Source: Phycisphaerales bacterium (lineage in GTDB: Bacteria > Planctomycetota > Phycisphaerae > Phycisphaerales > UBA1924). From it: a stretch of DNA of 8,702 nucleotides. Positions 1 through 7,418 of this stretch are shown here, piece by piece. The DNA lies in contig JAESSR010000236.1 in the NCBI GenBank assembly GCA_016764015.1, positions 1 through 8,702 on the forward strand, in the 5' to 3' direction. The notes beneath the pieces are model-generated. The model made no database searches. It was not told where the DNA came from and worked only from the letters and a program-made list of their open reading frames with translations. The position numbers and the translations under genes were made by a program. Position 1 is the stretch's first letter. The number at the start of each line of letters is the position of its first letter.

Positions 1-2
1 AA

Positions 3-686
3 AAATCAAAGCTCTGGATCAATGACCTTGTTGACAATCTCGGCAATGACCGTGTCGGGCTCGTCGCGTTTGCCGGTTCATCCACGGTGCTCTCCCCGTT
101 GACCAGCGATCGGTTATTCTTCAAGCTCGCTCTCGAAGAACTCGCTCCCGAATCTGTCCTTGTCGGCGGGACAAATATCGGCGATGCGATCCGCAGGACG
201 ATTGACTTGGTCTTTGCCGAGCCGCTCGACAATGATTCCCAGAACTTTCGTGATATTGTGATCATCTCCGATGGCGAAGATCAAGAGAGCCTGCCCGTTG
301 AAGCAGCGCGAGCAGCGGGCAACGAAGGCGTGCGGATCATTACCATCGGCATTGGATCAGACCAAGGCGCCCTTGTCCCGCTTAACAGATCAGCAAGATC
401 ATCTACATCACAGAGCGGCCCTGTGCGTTCGCGGCTCGAAGGCGGCACGCTGCGAACCATCGCAGCGGCTTCACCGGGCGGCGTATATCTTGAGGTCGGC
501 ACGGGCACGATTGATCTAGCCCAGGTCTATCAAGACTTAATCGCATCAGCAGAGCAACGAACCATCGAGACGACATCGCATATGCAATACACCGAGCGAT
601 TTATGTTTTTCATCGCGATCGGACTCGTACTGATTGTGCTCGACACGATGCTCATCCCTGTTGGAACCCGGAGGGCGATCGCATGA
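3..686 (+). CDS. batB: VWA-domain membrane protein of the Bat operon (BatB-like), 5' end missing
   Basis: The frame is open from the left edge, so the true start lies upstream; 227 C-terminal residues are visible. They form most of a von Willebrand factor A domain followed by one membrane helix. MIDAS residues visible are Thr57 of the visible part (GGTNIGDA) and Asp90 (IISDGED). The first MIDAS element, DxSxS, and the usual N-terminal helices would be upstream. 'RLEGGTLRTIAAASPGGVYLE' (about 144-164) is the typical end of a Bat-type VWA domain. The TM helix spans roughly 200-220, followed by a short basic tail. In Bat operons such proteins are envelope VWA proteins thought to act with a MoxR-type ATPase; the molecular role is not settled. 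The stop codon overlaps the next start (ATGA), indicating translational coupling to the TPR gene. BatA and BatB are alike; I choose BatB because the next gene is BatC-like. VWA assignment is near certain, the A/B choice is not. Confidence 0.85.
   Translation, partial: KSKLWINDLVDNLGNDRVGLVAFAGSSTVLSPLTSDRLFFKLALEELAPESVLVGGTNIGDAIRRTIDLVFAEPLDNDSQNFRDIVIISDGEDQESLPVEAARAAGNEGVRIITIGIGSDQGALVPLNRSARSSTSQSGPVRSRLEGGTLRTIAAASPGGVYLEVGTGTIDLAQVYQDLIASAEQRTIETTSHMQYTERFMFFIAIGLVLIVLDTMLIPVGTRRAIA
670..675 (+). promoter_or_regulatory. Shine-Dalgarno for the batC-like gene
   Basis: GGAGGG lies 7 nt before the ATG at 683, inside the last codons of the VWA gene. It supports the start that overlaps the upstream stop as ATGA, and so coupled translation. 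Confidence 0.75.
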
Positions 687-1870
687 TCTGTACACTTGTT
701 GTCTCCATGCTTGTTATGCTTGATCCTGCAGTTGATCAAACTGTTGACTCATCGCAGGAAATAATGATGGCTTCCGAAATTGCATCATCTCGTATCATGC
801 ACGCCATCGATCAAGATACAGAAACAACAGATCGCATCGAGACTCTCTTTGAAGTGATCAAACGATCCGATGATGAGCACCTCATCTCATTGGCGAGTTA
901 TAACCTTGGCGCGACGCTGATGAGGTTGGATGAAACTCAACCCGCCGACTTCTCGCGAGCAATCGAAGCATTCCAAGAAGCTGATCGCCAATCAACGGAT
1001 CCGATCCTTCGATCACAAGCCCGGTTTAATCTTGGGCACACTTATTATCTCAGTGCCCAACTCGTTTCGTTCACGCCTACGCAAGCTCAGCCTGTTGACA
1101 TCAAGGCGATGATCGAATCACTCAAAGAGAAGATCGGCACGCTCAAGCTCTCAGCGGGCGCATTCCGATCGGTGATGGAGATCGACGCCCATCACAAGCA
1201 GGCGGCTGCCAATGTCGAGCGTGTCCGTAAAGAGATCAAAGAACTCATGGACCAAATCGAGTCGCTCGAAGAATTGCTCAAGCAACAACAAGAGCAGCAA
1301 GAACAACAACAGCAGCAACAGCAAGAGGCTGCCGACAAGCTCGACGAACTTGCCAAAGAGCAACAACAACAAGCTGAAAACACAGATTCTAATCCACCTG
1401 AGAACGAACAAGAACAACAGCAACAGCAAAGCGATCAGCAGGAACTCTCAGAGCAGACCGATTCCGCACAAGAAGATGCTAGCAAGCAGCAAGGAACCGA
1501 GGAAGTCCAGGAAAAAATTCAGGAAGCTCAAGAAGCCCAGCAACGCGCCCAAGAGGCGATGGAGGCTGGTGACCAAGAACAGGCTGCCCAAGAACAAGAC
1601 AAAGCCGCCCAAGCCCTTAAAGAAGCCGCAGAAAAAATGCAAGAGATCGCAGATCAATCAAAGAGCGACAATCAAGAACAGAGCGATGAGCAAGGCGAAA
1701 AAGGTGAACAAACCGATCAAGAAGGCACGCCTGAAGAAGACTCAGACGAAGAAGGCGATGAGATCAGCGAGATCGCCAAAGAACTTCTTGACAAAGAACG
1801 ACGCGAACGCGAACGACGCCAGGCATACCGTGCCACCGGACGCCCAACGAAAGTAGAGAAAGATTGGTAG
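683..1870 (+). CDS. batC: BatC-like TPR protein with long Gln/Glu-rich coiled-coil tail
   Basis: This 395-residue protein sits between the VWA gene and batD, the usual place of BatC. Residues 1-14 are hydrophobic and could be a short signal or anchor, though a weak one. Two TPR-like units lie at about 65-101 (ASYNLGATLMRLDE, then RAIEAFQEAD) and about 108-170 (ARFNLGHTYYLSAQ, then AFRSVMEIDAHHKQA), the second interrupted by about 30 residues. Residues 178-360 are almost wholly Q, E, A, D, K and S, with glutamine runs at 201-214, 227-230 and 245-249, and should be coiled coil or disordered. A basic helix (362-383) leads to the C-terminus 'PTKVEKDW'; an ending of this kind is, from memory, common in Bat TPR proteins. 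TPR proteins of Bat operons are thought to be scaffolds for the VWA partners. A GGAGGG site and an ATGA overlap fix the start. The A-rich base composition of the tail reflects its residue bias and is not by itself a sign of transfer. Confidence 0.8.
   Translation: MICTLVVSMLVMLDPAVDQTVDSSQEIMMASEIASSRIMHAIDQDTETTDRIETLFEVIKRSDDEHLISLASYNLGATLMRLDETQPADFSRAIEAFQEADRQSTDPILRSQARFNLGHTYYLSAQLVSFTPTQAQPVDIKAMIESLKEKIGTLKLSAGAFRSVMEIDAHHKQAAANVERVRKEIKELMDQIESLEELLKQQQEQQEQQQQQQQEAADKLDELAKEQQQQAENTDSNPPENEQEQQQQQSDQQELSEQTDSAQEDASKQQGTEEVQEKIQEAQEAQQRAQEAMEAGDQEQAAQEQDKAAQALKEAAEKMQEIADQSKSDNQEQSDEQGEKGEQTDQEGTPEEDSDEEGDEISEIAKELLDKERRERERRQAYRATGRPTKVEKDW
1283..1429 (+). repeat. Low-complexity CAA/CAG glutamine tract
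   Basis: Runs of CAA and CAG codons with interspersed GAG/GAA encode residues 201-249 of the BatC-like protein, in two dense blocks around 1283-1324 and 1409-1429. CAA and CAG are mixed rather than one pure triplet, which suggests selection on the amino acid more than recent slippage. The tract could still vary in length between strains. Confidence 0.7.
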
Positions 1871-1873
1871 GTG
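1869..1873 (+). promoter_or_regulatory. Shine-Dalgarno deciding the batD start
   Basis: AGGTG, complementary to the CACCT of the 16S rRNA 3' end, lies 5 nt before the ATG at 1879 and overlaps the TAG stop of the upstream gene. It favours ATG 1879 over the in-frame TTG at 1864, which would place five extra residues before the signal peptide. Confidence 0.6.
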
Positions 1874-1878
1874 CTCAC

Positions 1879-3675
1879 ATGAACATCATCCGAATCACAA
1901 GGTTGTGTATCACACTGCTCGTCATGACAGTCTGCGCTGTCGACGCATTGGCTCAAGCTGACGAACCCGTCACCATCGAATCACGCCTCTCGCGTGAGCG
2001 GGTGTATATTGGTGATGACCTCACCCTCCAAATAATTGTCCGTGGGGCTGATAATCCATCTCAACCTATCATCGACTTCCCCGACTCTGTCATTGTGAAA
2101 TACCACGGGCGATCGTCGCAATCTATAAGCTCGATGCGCAACATCAATGGGCGTGTTCGTTCAGTGAGCGAACGGCGTCTGAGCTACCAATACACACTCA
2201 TTGCTGTTGAAACAGGTACGATCATCATCCCCGCTCCTACGGTCAAAGCCCAAGGGAAGCTCCATACCGGGAATCAATCTTCATTCGAGGTGATCTACCC
2301 GGTCGAATCCGACGACGATGATCTGCAAATGCTCATCTCGCGTGACACGATCTATCTCAACGAGAGCGTAGAGATTGAATGCTCGTGGTGGATCGGTGCA
2401 CAGACATCTGATTTCAGCTTGTCGTCGAGCGTGCTCCCCGAATCTTTTGAGATTCATGGGCTCAACCCAAGTGTTGCCGGCACACAGCAGGTCCCTTTTG
2501 AAATCAACGGACAACAAATCATTGGCGTAGTTATTGAAGATTTTTATATGGGCAAAACTATGCAAAGGCTGGTGTTCAGCCTGAGCATCACCCCTTCCGA
2601 GCTGGGTTCGTTTGATCTCGGCCCTCTACGGGCAGTGTTTACCCGCCGGGCAGGCACCGGGCAGAACTACCGTGCGTATGTAGAATCCAACTCCGTCGAG
2701 ATCGAAGTCATCGCGGTGCCGACCGAGAATCAACCCGACGGGTACACCGGGGCGATCGGCAGCGTCGGGCTGCGAACACAGGCCTCGAACACTTCGGTCA
2801 ATGTCGGCGATCCGATCACGCTCACCCTTGAGATCACAGCCCCGGAACCAATGACCGGTATCGACCAAGCCCCATCACTCTCAAAGAGCACCGACTTTGT
2901 CGGCCAGTTCAAGATTTCATCAGAAGGATGGCGCGAAGTCCGTCCTCGCCAACCGGGTAGACGCGTCTACGAAACAACCATCCGAGCAACCAACGACCAA
3001 GTGACACAGATCCCTCCGATCAAAGTCCCTTCATTCCATCCCGCGAGCGGGCAATACCGTATCTACCAGAGTGCTCCAATCGAGCTCGATGTGCACCCGG
3101 TGCAAGAGATCACACTCTCCGATGCGATCATCACCGATCAACCTCGATTCACACCAAGCCCTGAGAGCATTGAACGCACTGAACTCTCGCGTGCGATGCC
3201 TGGGCTGTGGGCACACCGGTCAGCATCAGCGATGCTCAGTGAATCACACTTCTCATTATCAAAATCGCTCAGAGACCCGCTTTGGATCACAGTCCTTGCC
3301 ACAGGCCCGTCATTGTTCGCGCTTTCGTTCGTTGTCTTTGTTGCTCGCAGATCATCCGATCCACAAGCACAGCGACTCCGCATCGCATGGCGAGCGAGTA
3401 AGCCGCTGGCTCGGCGCGGCGAGCACACTCAAGCGTTGCGAGTTTATATCTCCAACATTCTTGAGATCAACACAGATTCCATCACTGCGGACGATGCGTA
3501 TAAGCTCGCTGTATGCGACAATGATGCCAAACTCATCGCCCAGTGCATCTCCCAAGATGAAAAAACTCAATACGATCAAAGCACACACATCAACGAAGAG
3601 CAGAGTGATTGCCAAGCACCGAACCTAAAAAACATACATTCCCAAATCAAGCGATCATTGGAGGGACGATCATGA
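1879..3675 (+). CDS. batD: BatD family protein (multi-domain beta-sandwich, membrane anchored)
   Basis: This 598-residue exported protein has a signal peptide at 1-25 (hydrophobic core 'ITLLVMTVCAVDALA', likely cleavage after ALA). Three successive beta-rich regions follow at about 29-135, 145-265 and 290-410. Each opens with the BatD-type pattern of a strand, 'V.(I/V)G(D/E)...L.(I/L)'; examples are 'RVYIGDDLTLQIIV' and 'SVNVGDPITLTLEI'. The first ends in the family hallmark 'YQYTLIAVETGTIIIPAPTV', the oxygen-tolerance/BatD motif. A single TM helix lies at about 468-490 (ITVLATGPSLFALSFVVFVA), followed by RR and a helical cytoplasmic tail of about 105 residues. BatD is a conserved envelope component of Bat operons; its biochemical role is unknown. 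The gene lies 8 nt after batC and overlaps batE by ATGA. ATG 1879 is chosen because it gives a clean signal peptide and follows AGGTG. Family assignment is firm, the exact domain borders are by eye. Confidence 0.88.
   Translation: MNIIRITRLCITLLVMTVCAVDALAQADEPVTIESRLSRERVYIGDDLTLQIIVRGADNPSQPIIDFPDSVIVKYHGRSSQSISSMRNINGRVRSVSERRLSYQYTLIAVETGTIIIPAPTVKAQGKLHTGNQSSFEVIYPVESDDDDLQMLISRDTIYLNESVEIECSWWIGAQTSDFSLSSSVLPESFEIHGLNPSVAGTQQVPFEINGQQIIGVVIEDFYMGKTMQRLVFSLSITPSELGSFDLGPLRAVFTRRAGTGQNYRAYVESNSVEIEVIAVPTENQPDGYTGAIGSVGLRTQASNTSVNVGDPITLTLEITAPEPMTGIDQAPSLSKSTDFVGQFKISSEGWREVRPRQPGRRVYETTIRATNDQVTQIPPIKVPSFHPASGQYRIYQSAPIELDVHPVQEITLSDAIITDQPRFTPSPESIERTELSRAMPGLWAHRSASAMLSESHFSLSKSLRDPLWITVLATGPSLFALSFVVFVARRSSDPQAQRLRIAWRASKPLARRGEHTQALRVYISNILEINTDSITADDAYKLAVCDNDAKLIAQCISQDEKTQYDQSTHINEEQSDCQAPNLKNIHSQIKRSLEGRS
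3660..3665 (+). promoter_or_regulatory. Shine-Dalgarno deciding the batE start
   Basis: GGAGGG lies 6 nt before the ATG at 3672, within the last codons of batD. This start also begins a classical signal peptide (MKKPLTLITLLVLTLVSTPA). It is therefore preferred over an in-frame alternative start at 3609, which would put 21 polar residues before the signal peptide. Confidence 0.75.
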
Positions 3676-4493
3676 AGAAGCCCTTGACACTCATCACGCT
3701 CCTGGTGCTCACTCTGGTTTCTACACCTGCCCATGCTGACCAACGCAGCGATGATCTTCACCATGCACTCTCGCGTCTTGAGGAGGGAACGGCACTTCTT
3801 GAGCAGCACGATCCCCATAGCTCGGCTGTGCTCGATGAAGCCGCTGCATTGCTCGTTGATGTGATTGAGACCCATCATATGGAATCACCAAGCGTCTATC
3901 ATGCCCTTGGCAACGCGTACATGCTCAGCAACGATCTGGGGCATGCGATCCTTGCGTACCGAAGAGGTGAGCAACTCGACCCATCACATATCGAACTGCG
4001 TGAGTCTCTCGAGTTTGCCCGGAATCAGGTTCCGATCAGTATTGAGCCGAGTTCGAGTGGTCGGTTCTGGTCGATCGCCCTCGCTTGGCGTGGGTTGATC
4101 GATCGAAATTTGCTGTGGATGACATTCACATTATTTTTTACTGCAGGCTGGCTCGCCTTGAGCACCCGGCTTCTGGGTTTGGCACCTCGTAGGGCAAACA
4201 CTCTTGGAACTTGGCTCATTCTACTTTCTGTTGTTCCAGTCACCATGCTTGGCTCAGAATGGCTCCGCTTCCAGGGATCACATGATATTGTCATCACAGC
4301 ATCTCAGGTCAATGCCCGCACGGGTCCCAATGACGAAATTTATGATCTTGTCTTTGTAGATACCCTACAAGCCGGCGTTGAAGCTACTTACATTGAATCC
4401 CGCGATGGTTGGTCTCAGATTGAACTCGCCAATGGATCACTATGCTGGGTTCCTGAGTTGAGCATTGAGCGGGTGAACTCGAGCATGCGATAA
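3672..4493 (+). CDS. batE: BatE-like TPR and SH3-domain membrane protein
   Basis: This 273-residue protein starts with a signal peptide (1-22, ending PAHA). A helical region with a clear TPR lies at about 74-107 (YHALGNAYMLSNDLGHAILA, then a Y/R/G/LDP ending). Two TM helices follow at about 147-170 and 178-197. The C-terminal bacterial SH3 domain (about 206-266) has the hallmark 'VNARTGPNDEIYDLV', then 'GWSQIELANGSLCWVPE'. This order, TPR, two TMs and SH3, is that of BatE proteins. In BatE the N-terminal TPR part is expected outside the membrane; the short TM hairpin would put the SH3 domain on the same side. bSH3 domains often bind peptide or cell-wall ligands, but the ligand here is unknown. 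The start overlaps the batD stop (ATGA), and the gene is the last of this operon because the next gene is convergent. Function beyond envelope complex membership is inference. Confidence 0.85.
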   Translation: MKKPLTLITLLVLTLVSTPAHADQRSDDLHHALSRLEEGTALLEQHDPHSSAVLDEAAALLVDVIETHHMESPSVYHALGNAYMLSNDLGHAILAYRRGEQLDPSHIELRESLEFARNQVPISIEPSSSGRFWSIALAWRGLIDRNLLWMTFTLFFTAGWLALSTRLLGLAPRRANTLGTWLILLSVVPVTMLGSEWLRFQGSHDIVITASQVNARTGPNDEIYDLVFVDTLQAGVEATYIESRDGWSQIELANGSLCWVPELSIERVNSSMR

Positions 4494-4499
4494 CATGCT
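4482..4499 (+). terminator. Weak stem-loop at the end of batE
   Basis: AGCATG (4482-4487) pairs with CATGCT (4494-4499) around a 6-nt loop that contains the TAA stop codon. There is no following T tract, and the stem is short and overlaps coding sequence. It is at best a poor terminator or an mRNA 3'-end structure; this is a tentative call. Confidence 0.2.
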
Positions 4500-4593
4500 T
4501 ATGTAGTGCAGATTCGTAGTGCATCCATTTCTTGTTAACTCAGTCAGTAGCCCAATAGCTCACAAGTCATATCTGGCTCAATACTCGATCAGT
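4494..4593. other. Convergent intergenic spacer
   Basis: About 100 bp lie between the stop codons of batE and the minus-strand kinase. I find an 8-bp direct repeat, GTAGTGCA (4503-4510 and 4516-4523), but no strong bidirectional hairpin with T tracts on either strand. Transcription may end here by a factor-dependent route or read into the opposite gene. Confidence 0.5.
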
Positions 4594-7404
4594 TCAGTCC
4601 GATTCCCCAAGCCTTCCCCGCCAATCCTCGGCCTTAGTGTCGTAGCCGTTGCCGGGCTCGGCGGCGTGCCAGGCGGTGTAGAGATCGACGACGCGTTGGA
4701 TGGCTTGTTGACGCCGGATTTGTGAGTTCTCAGGGGGATCAATCTGTTCTGCTGCTTCGACCAATACGCCTTCAGCTTCCACAAACTGGGATTGCTTTGC
4801 CAGCGTCTCCCCAAGCAAGCTTTGGGCGTCCCAGATAACCCAGTGTCCATCGGGCATCACACGATTTTGGATCTCGTGATATTCTCTCCAAACGATTTCG
4901 GCATTGGCAGGTTGGTCTTGTGCGTTCAGGTTCAGCCCGAGTTTAAGTAGTTCAGAACCAAGTCGTGCCTCGCCGTTAGGTTCAGCACGGCGTGCATACT
5001 TCACGAGCAATCGACGAAACTCTTCTGATTCAGACCAACGGTTCTGTTTGTCGAGAAAAACAACCATGTTGATGACCGAATCAAGCGCGTCGGGATGTTC
5101 GTCACCCAGCGTCCGCCGACTCGACGCCATCGCCTCGCGGAAGTATGGCTCCGCCTCGTCGAGCCTCCCCTGCGAGTAGAGCAGGAAACCCATGTTGTTG
5201 ATTGAAGTCAGCGTGTCCGGGTGGTCGTCGCCCAGCACGCGACGGCTCGACGCCAACGCCTCGCGTGTGTACCGCTCCGCCTCGTCCAGTTTGCCTTGTG
5301 ATCGGAGTAGGGTACCCATGTTTTTGATTGAGTTCAGCGTGCTCGAATGGTCGTTACCAAGCACGCGACGCTTCGAAGCCAACGCCTCGCGGTAGTACGG
5401 TTCCGCCTCGTCCAGTTTGCCTTGCAAGTAGAGCAGGAAGCCCATGTTGTTGATTGCGGTCAGCGTGCTCGGGTCGTCGTTGCCTAGCACGCGGCGACTC
5501 GACGCCAACGCCTCGCGGTCGTATCGTTCCGCCTCGTCTAGCTTGCTCTGTGACCGAAACAAGGTTCCCATGTTGCCGATCGAGTTCAGCGTGTCAGGGT
5601 GATCGTCGCCCAGCACGCGACGGCTCGACGCCAACGCTTCGCGCCAGTACGGCTCCGCCTCGCCCAGTTTGCCTTGCAAATAGAGCAGGAAACCCATATT
5701 ACTGATTGAAGTCAGCGTGTTGGGGTGATCAGACCCAAGTTGTGTACGCCGGATCTTTAACGCGCGTGACTGTGGATCTGTCGCAAGATCAAGCAATCCA
5801 AGCTCTCGCAGTGTATCGGCGGTGGTCTGGAGCATCTGAGCTTGCACAACTGGCTGATCTATAAACTGGATATCGATCGCTTCAATGGTGCGAATGAAGA
5901 TATTTGCTTCCAGCGTCCCGAGCGCGATATTCGTGAAGTTCACCGACGCGAGTGAGTCGCTCAGGGCAGCCCGGGTATCCTCGGGAGCACCCTCGATAAT
6001 CGAGTCACGCAGTTGTGTTCCCATCATCTCAATCTCGATGTTGCCGAGTTGCTCGCTCTGGAAGTCAGCGACCTGCTCGAGTTCATCGGCCCGCTTGGAT
6101 TCCTCAGCACGGGCCTCCTCAGCGGCTTGTTGAGCTTCTCGCGCTTGCTCGGCGTTGTCGATGGCGATGCGTTTCTGCTCGGCCTCACCCATCGCGAAGT
6201 TGATCGAGATCAACGCCCCCGCTACCGAAACGACCAACACCGCAGCAATACCAGCAACGAGCGCCTTGTTGCGACGAGAAAACTTGCTCAAGTGATACCA
6301 TGTACTCGGCGGACGCGCATCAATCGGCTCGTTGTTCAGGTACCGATGGATATCGCTCGCAAGATCGCTGGCACTTTGGTATCGTCGCTCCTTCTCCTTG
6401 ACGAGTGCTTTGCTGACGATGATCTCGACATCGCCTCGGAAGGACTTGTTGATGGAACTCAGTGCCTTGGGCTCATCCTCCCGGATGACACGCACCGCCT
6501 CGTGGATCATCTTCTGCTTCACATCGTACGGCATCTGCCCGGTCAGCAGCTCATACCCGATAATCCCCAGTGCATAGACATCACTGCGTGTATCAAGATC
6601 GTCCGGGTTTCCCGACACCTGTTCCGGACTCATGTACGGGATCGTCCCGATCAACTGCCCGATGTCCGTCTGCATCGTCACGGTTTGGATGTCTGCATCG
6701 GTTGCGCGTGCCACACCAAAATCGAGAATCTTGATCTGGCCTTCATCGGTCACCAGAATATTGCCCGGCTTGAGGTCGCGATGGATCACACCCTTCTGGT
6801 GTGCGTGCTGCACGGCATCAGCAATTTTGGCGAGTAGCCCGAGCCGATCACGCGTCCCGAGTTTGTGCTTGTCGGCGTACTCGGTCAGTAGCTCGCCTTG
6901 CACAAACTCCATCGCAAAGAACGGCTGCTTCCCCTGCCCCTCATCAAAGGTGCCTGCTTCAAAGATGGTCGCGATCCCAGGATGATCAAGCTTGCCGAGG
7001 ATCTGCGCCTCGATCTCAAAGCGGAGCAAGAGGTTCTTGCTCACCACCCCCGCCTTGATAACCTTGAGCGCAACCTTTCTCCGAGGCGAATCCTGCTCTG
7101 CTTCGTACACCGTCCCCATACCACCCTCACCGATCTCGCTGAGGATTCGGTATTTGCCGATCTTTTCAGGAAGCGGCGTCGATGGAGTGTACATAGCCCT
7201 GTACGAATCGATCTTGGTCTCGCTTTGCTCGATCGTGGCATCGGGATCGAACACGGGCTCGGCGTTCATGGATTCTGTGAGTAAGCCCTCAACCTCTGAT
7301 CGCAACTCGCTATCACGACCACATACCCCGTCAAGATACTCACTACGACCAGGCTCTTGAAGTGCGCGAGCGGTTGCAAAGATGACTTTGATGTTGCTGG
7401 TCAA
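4594..7404 (-). CDS. Transmembrane Ser/Thr protein kinase with C-terminal TPR array
   Basis: A 936-residue Hanks-type kinase. Residues 7-45 form a helical segment (YLDGVCGRDSELRSEVEGLL at 23-42) common ahead of planctomycete kinases. The catalytic domain spans about 85-355: glycine loop GEGGMG (92-97), Lys114 in VALK, Glu132 of helix C, HRDLKPGN (208-215, catalytic Asp210), DFG (228-230) and GTIPYMSPEQ (253-262), so it should be active. A TM helix at about 381-403 follows basic residues (FSRRNK), predicting an inside kinase and outside C-terminus. A charged coiled coil (405-455), a conserved linker (460-557) and five 42-residue TPRs (559-768), a degenerate sixth (769-810) and more helical repeats follow. 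It likely phosphorylates Ser/Thr targets in response to a signal or partner sensed by the TPR part. The TTG at 7404 is chosen: a stop lies two codons upstream, and the next in-frame ATG is residue 46, which would remove the N-terminal segment. It follows the FHA gene by 52 nt. Confidence 0.93.
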   Translation of the reverse strand: MTSNIKVIFATARALQEPGRSEYLDGVCGRDSELRSEVEGLLTESMNAEPVFDPDATIEQSETKIDSYRAMYTPSTPLPEKIGKYRILSEIGEGGMGTVYEAEQDSPRRKVALKVIKAGVVSKNLLLRFEIEAQILGKLDHPGIATIFEAGTFDEGQGKQPFFAMEFVQGELLTEYADKHKLGTRDRLGLLAKIADAVQHAHQKGVIHRDLKPGNILVTDEGQIKILDFGVARATDADIQTVTMQTDIGQLIGTIPYMSPEQVSGNPDDLDTRSDVYALGIIGYELLTGQMPYDVKQKMIHEAVRVIREDEPKALSSINKSFRGDVEIIVSKALVKEKERRYQSASDLASDIHRYLNNEPIDARPPSTWYHLSKFSRRNKALVAGIAAVLVVSVAGALISINFAMGEAEQKRIAIDNAEQAREAQQAAEEARAEESKRADELEQVADFQSEQLGNIEIEMMGTQLRDSIIEGAPEDTRAALSDSLASVNFTNIALGTLEANIFIRTIEAIDIQFIDQPVVQAQMLQTTADTLRELGLLDLATDPQSRALKIRRTQLGSDHPNTLTSISNMGFLLYLQGKLGEAEPYWREALASSRRVLGDDHPDTLNSIGNMGTLFRSQSKLDEAERYDREALASSRRVLGNDDPSTLTAINNMGFLLYLQGKLDEAEPYYREALASKRRVLGNDHSSTLNSIKNMGTLLRSQGKLDEAERYTREALASSRRVLGDDHPDTLTSINNMGFLLYSQGRLDEAEPYFREAMASSRRTLGDEHPDALDSVINMVVFLDKQNRWSESEEFRRLLVKYARRAEPNGEARLGSELLKLGLNLNAQDQPANAEIVWREYHEIQNRVMPDGHWVIWDAQSLLGETLAKQSQFVEAEGVLVEAAEQIDPPENSQIRRQQAIQRVVDLYTAWHAAEPGNGYDTKAEDWRGRLGESD
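5101..5730 (-). repeat. Five tandem 126-bp TPR-coding repeats (42 residues each)
   Basis: Five in-register 126-bp units, 5605-5730, 5479-5604, 5353-5478, 5227-5352 and 5101-5226 in reading order, encode kinase residues 559-768. Each unit runs from D(H/D)PxTL to RR(V/T)LG(D/N), with 'NMG.L...Q.(K/R)L.EAE.Y.REA' between. A diverged sixth unit lies at 4975-5100. Units 1, 3 and 5 resemble each other, as do units 2 and 4 (see findings), pointing to growth by two-unit duplication. The 42-residue length and the D.P.TL/LG joint match the kinesin-light-chain-like TPR subclass. Confidence 0.9.
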
Positions 7405-7418
7405 AGCTCAAATCCCAT
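7401..7418 (-). promoter_or_regulatory. Possible mini-ORF overlapping the kinase TTG start
   Basis: ATG at 7418 opens a five-codon reading frame (MGFEL) that ends in TGA at 7403-7401, overlapping the kinase's TTG as TTGA. A ribosome finishing it could restart at the TTG, giving coupling, or it may be chance. No strong Shine-Dalgarno sequence precedes either start. Tentative. Confidence 0.2.

Noticed and set aside
1212..1856. Open frames on both strands over the batC tail, including Leu-rich, Cys-rich and Lys/Asn/Ser-rich products
   Set aside because: They are frame-shifted or antisense readings of the CAA/CAG/GAA repeats. The batC frame has the TPRs, ribosome site and operon position.
1864..1878. 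TTG at 1864 as the start of batD
   Set aside because: It would overlap batC and add five residues before the signal peptide; ATG 1879 has AGGTG at good spacing.
3071..3628. A 185-codon + strand frame inside the batD 3' half
   Set aside because: It is out of frame within a well-supported BatD protein, and its low-complexity product shows no domain or ribosome site.
5192..5705. Several Arg/Ser-rich + strand frames with internal repetition
   Set aside because: They are antisense shadows of the 126-bp TPR repeats, and their apparent repetition comes from those units.
5101..5730. Regular tandem repeats that might suggest a CRISPR array or non-coding satellite
   Set aside because: The 126-bp units are contiguous, have no unique spacers, keep one reading frame and encode recognisable TPRs.
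6013..6837. A 274-codon open frame on the + strand opposite the kinase catalytic domain
   Set aside because: It lies wholly antisense to a kinase domain with all motifs intact, its product resembles no family I know, and long antisense frames are expected from the codon bias of this gene.
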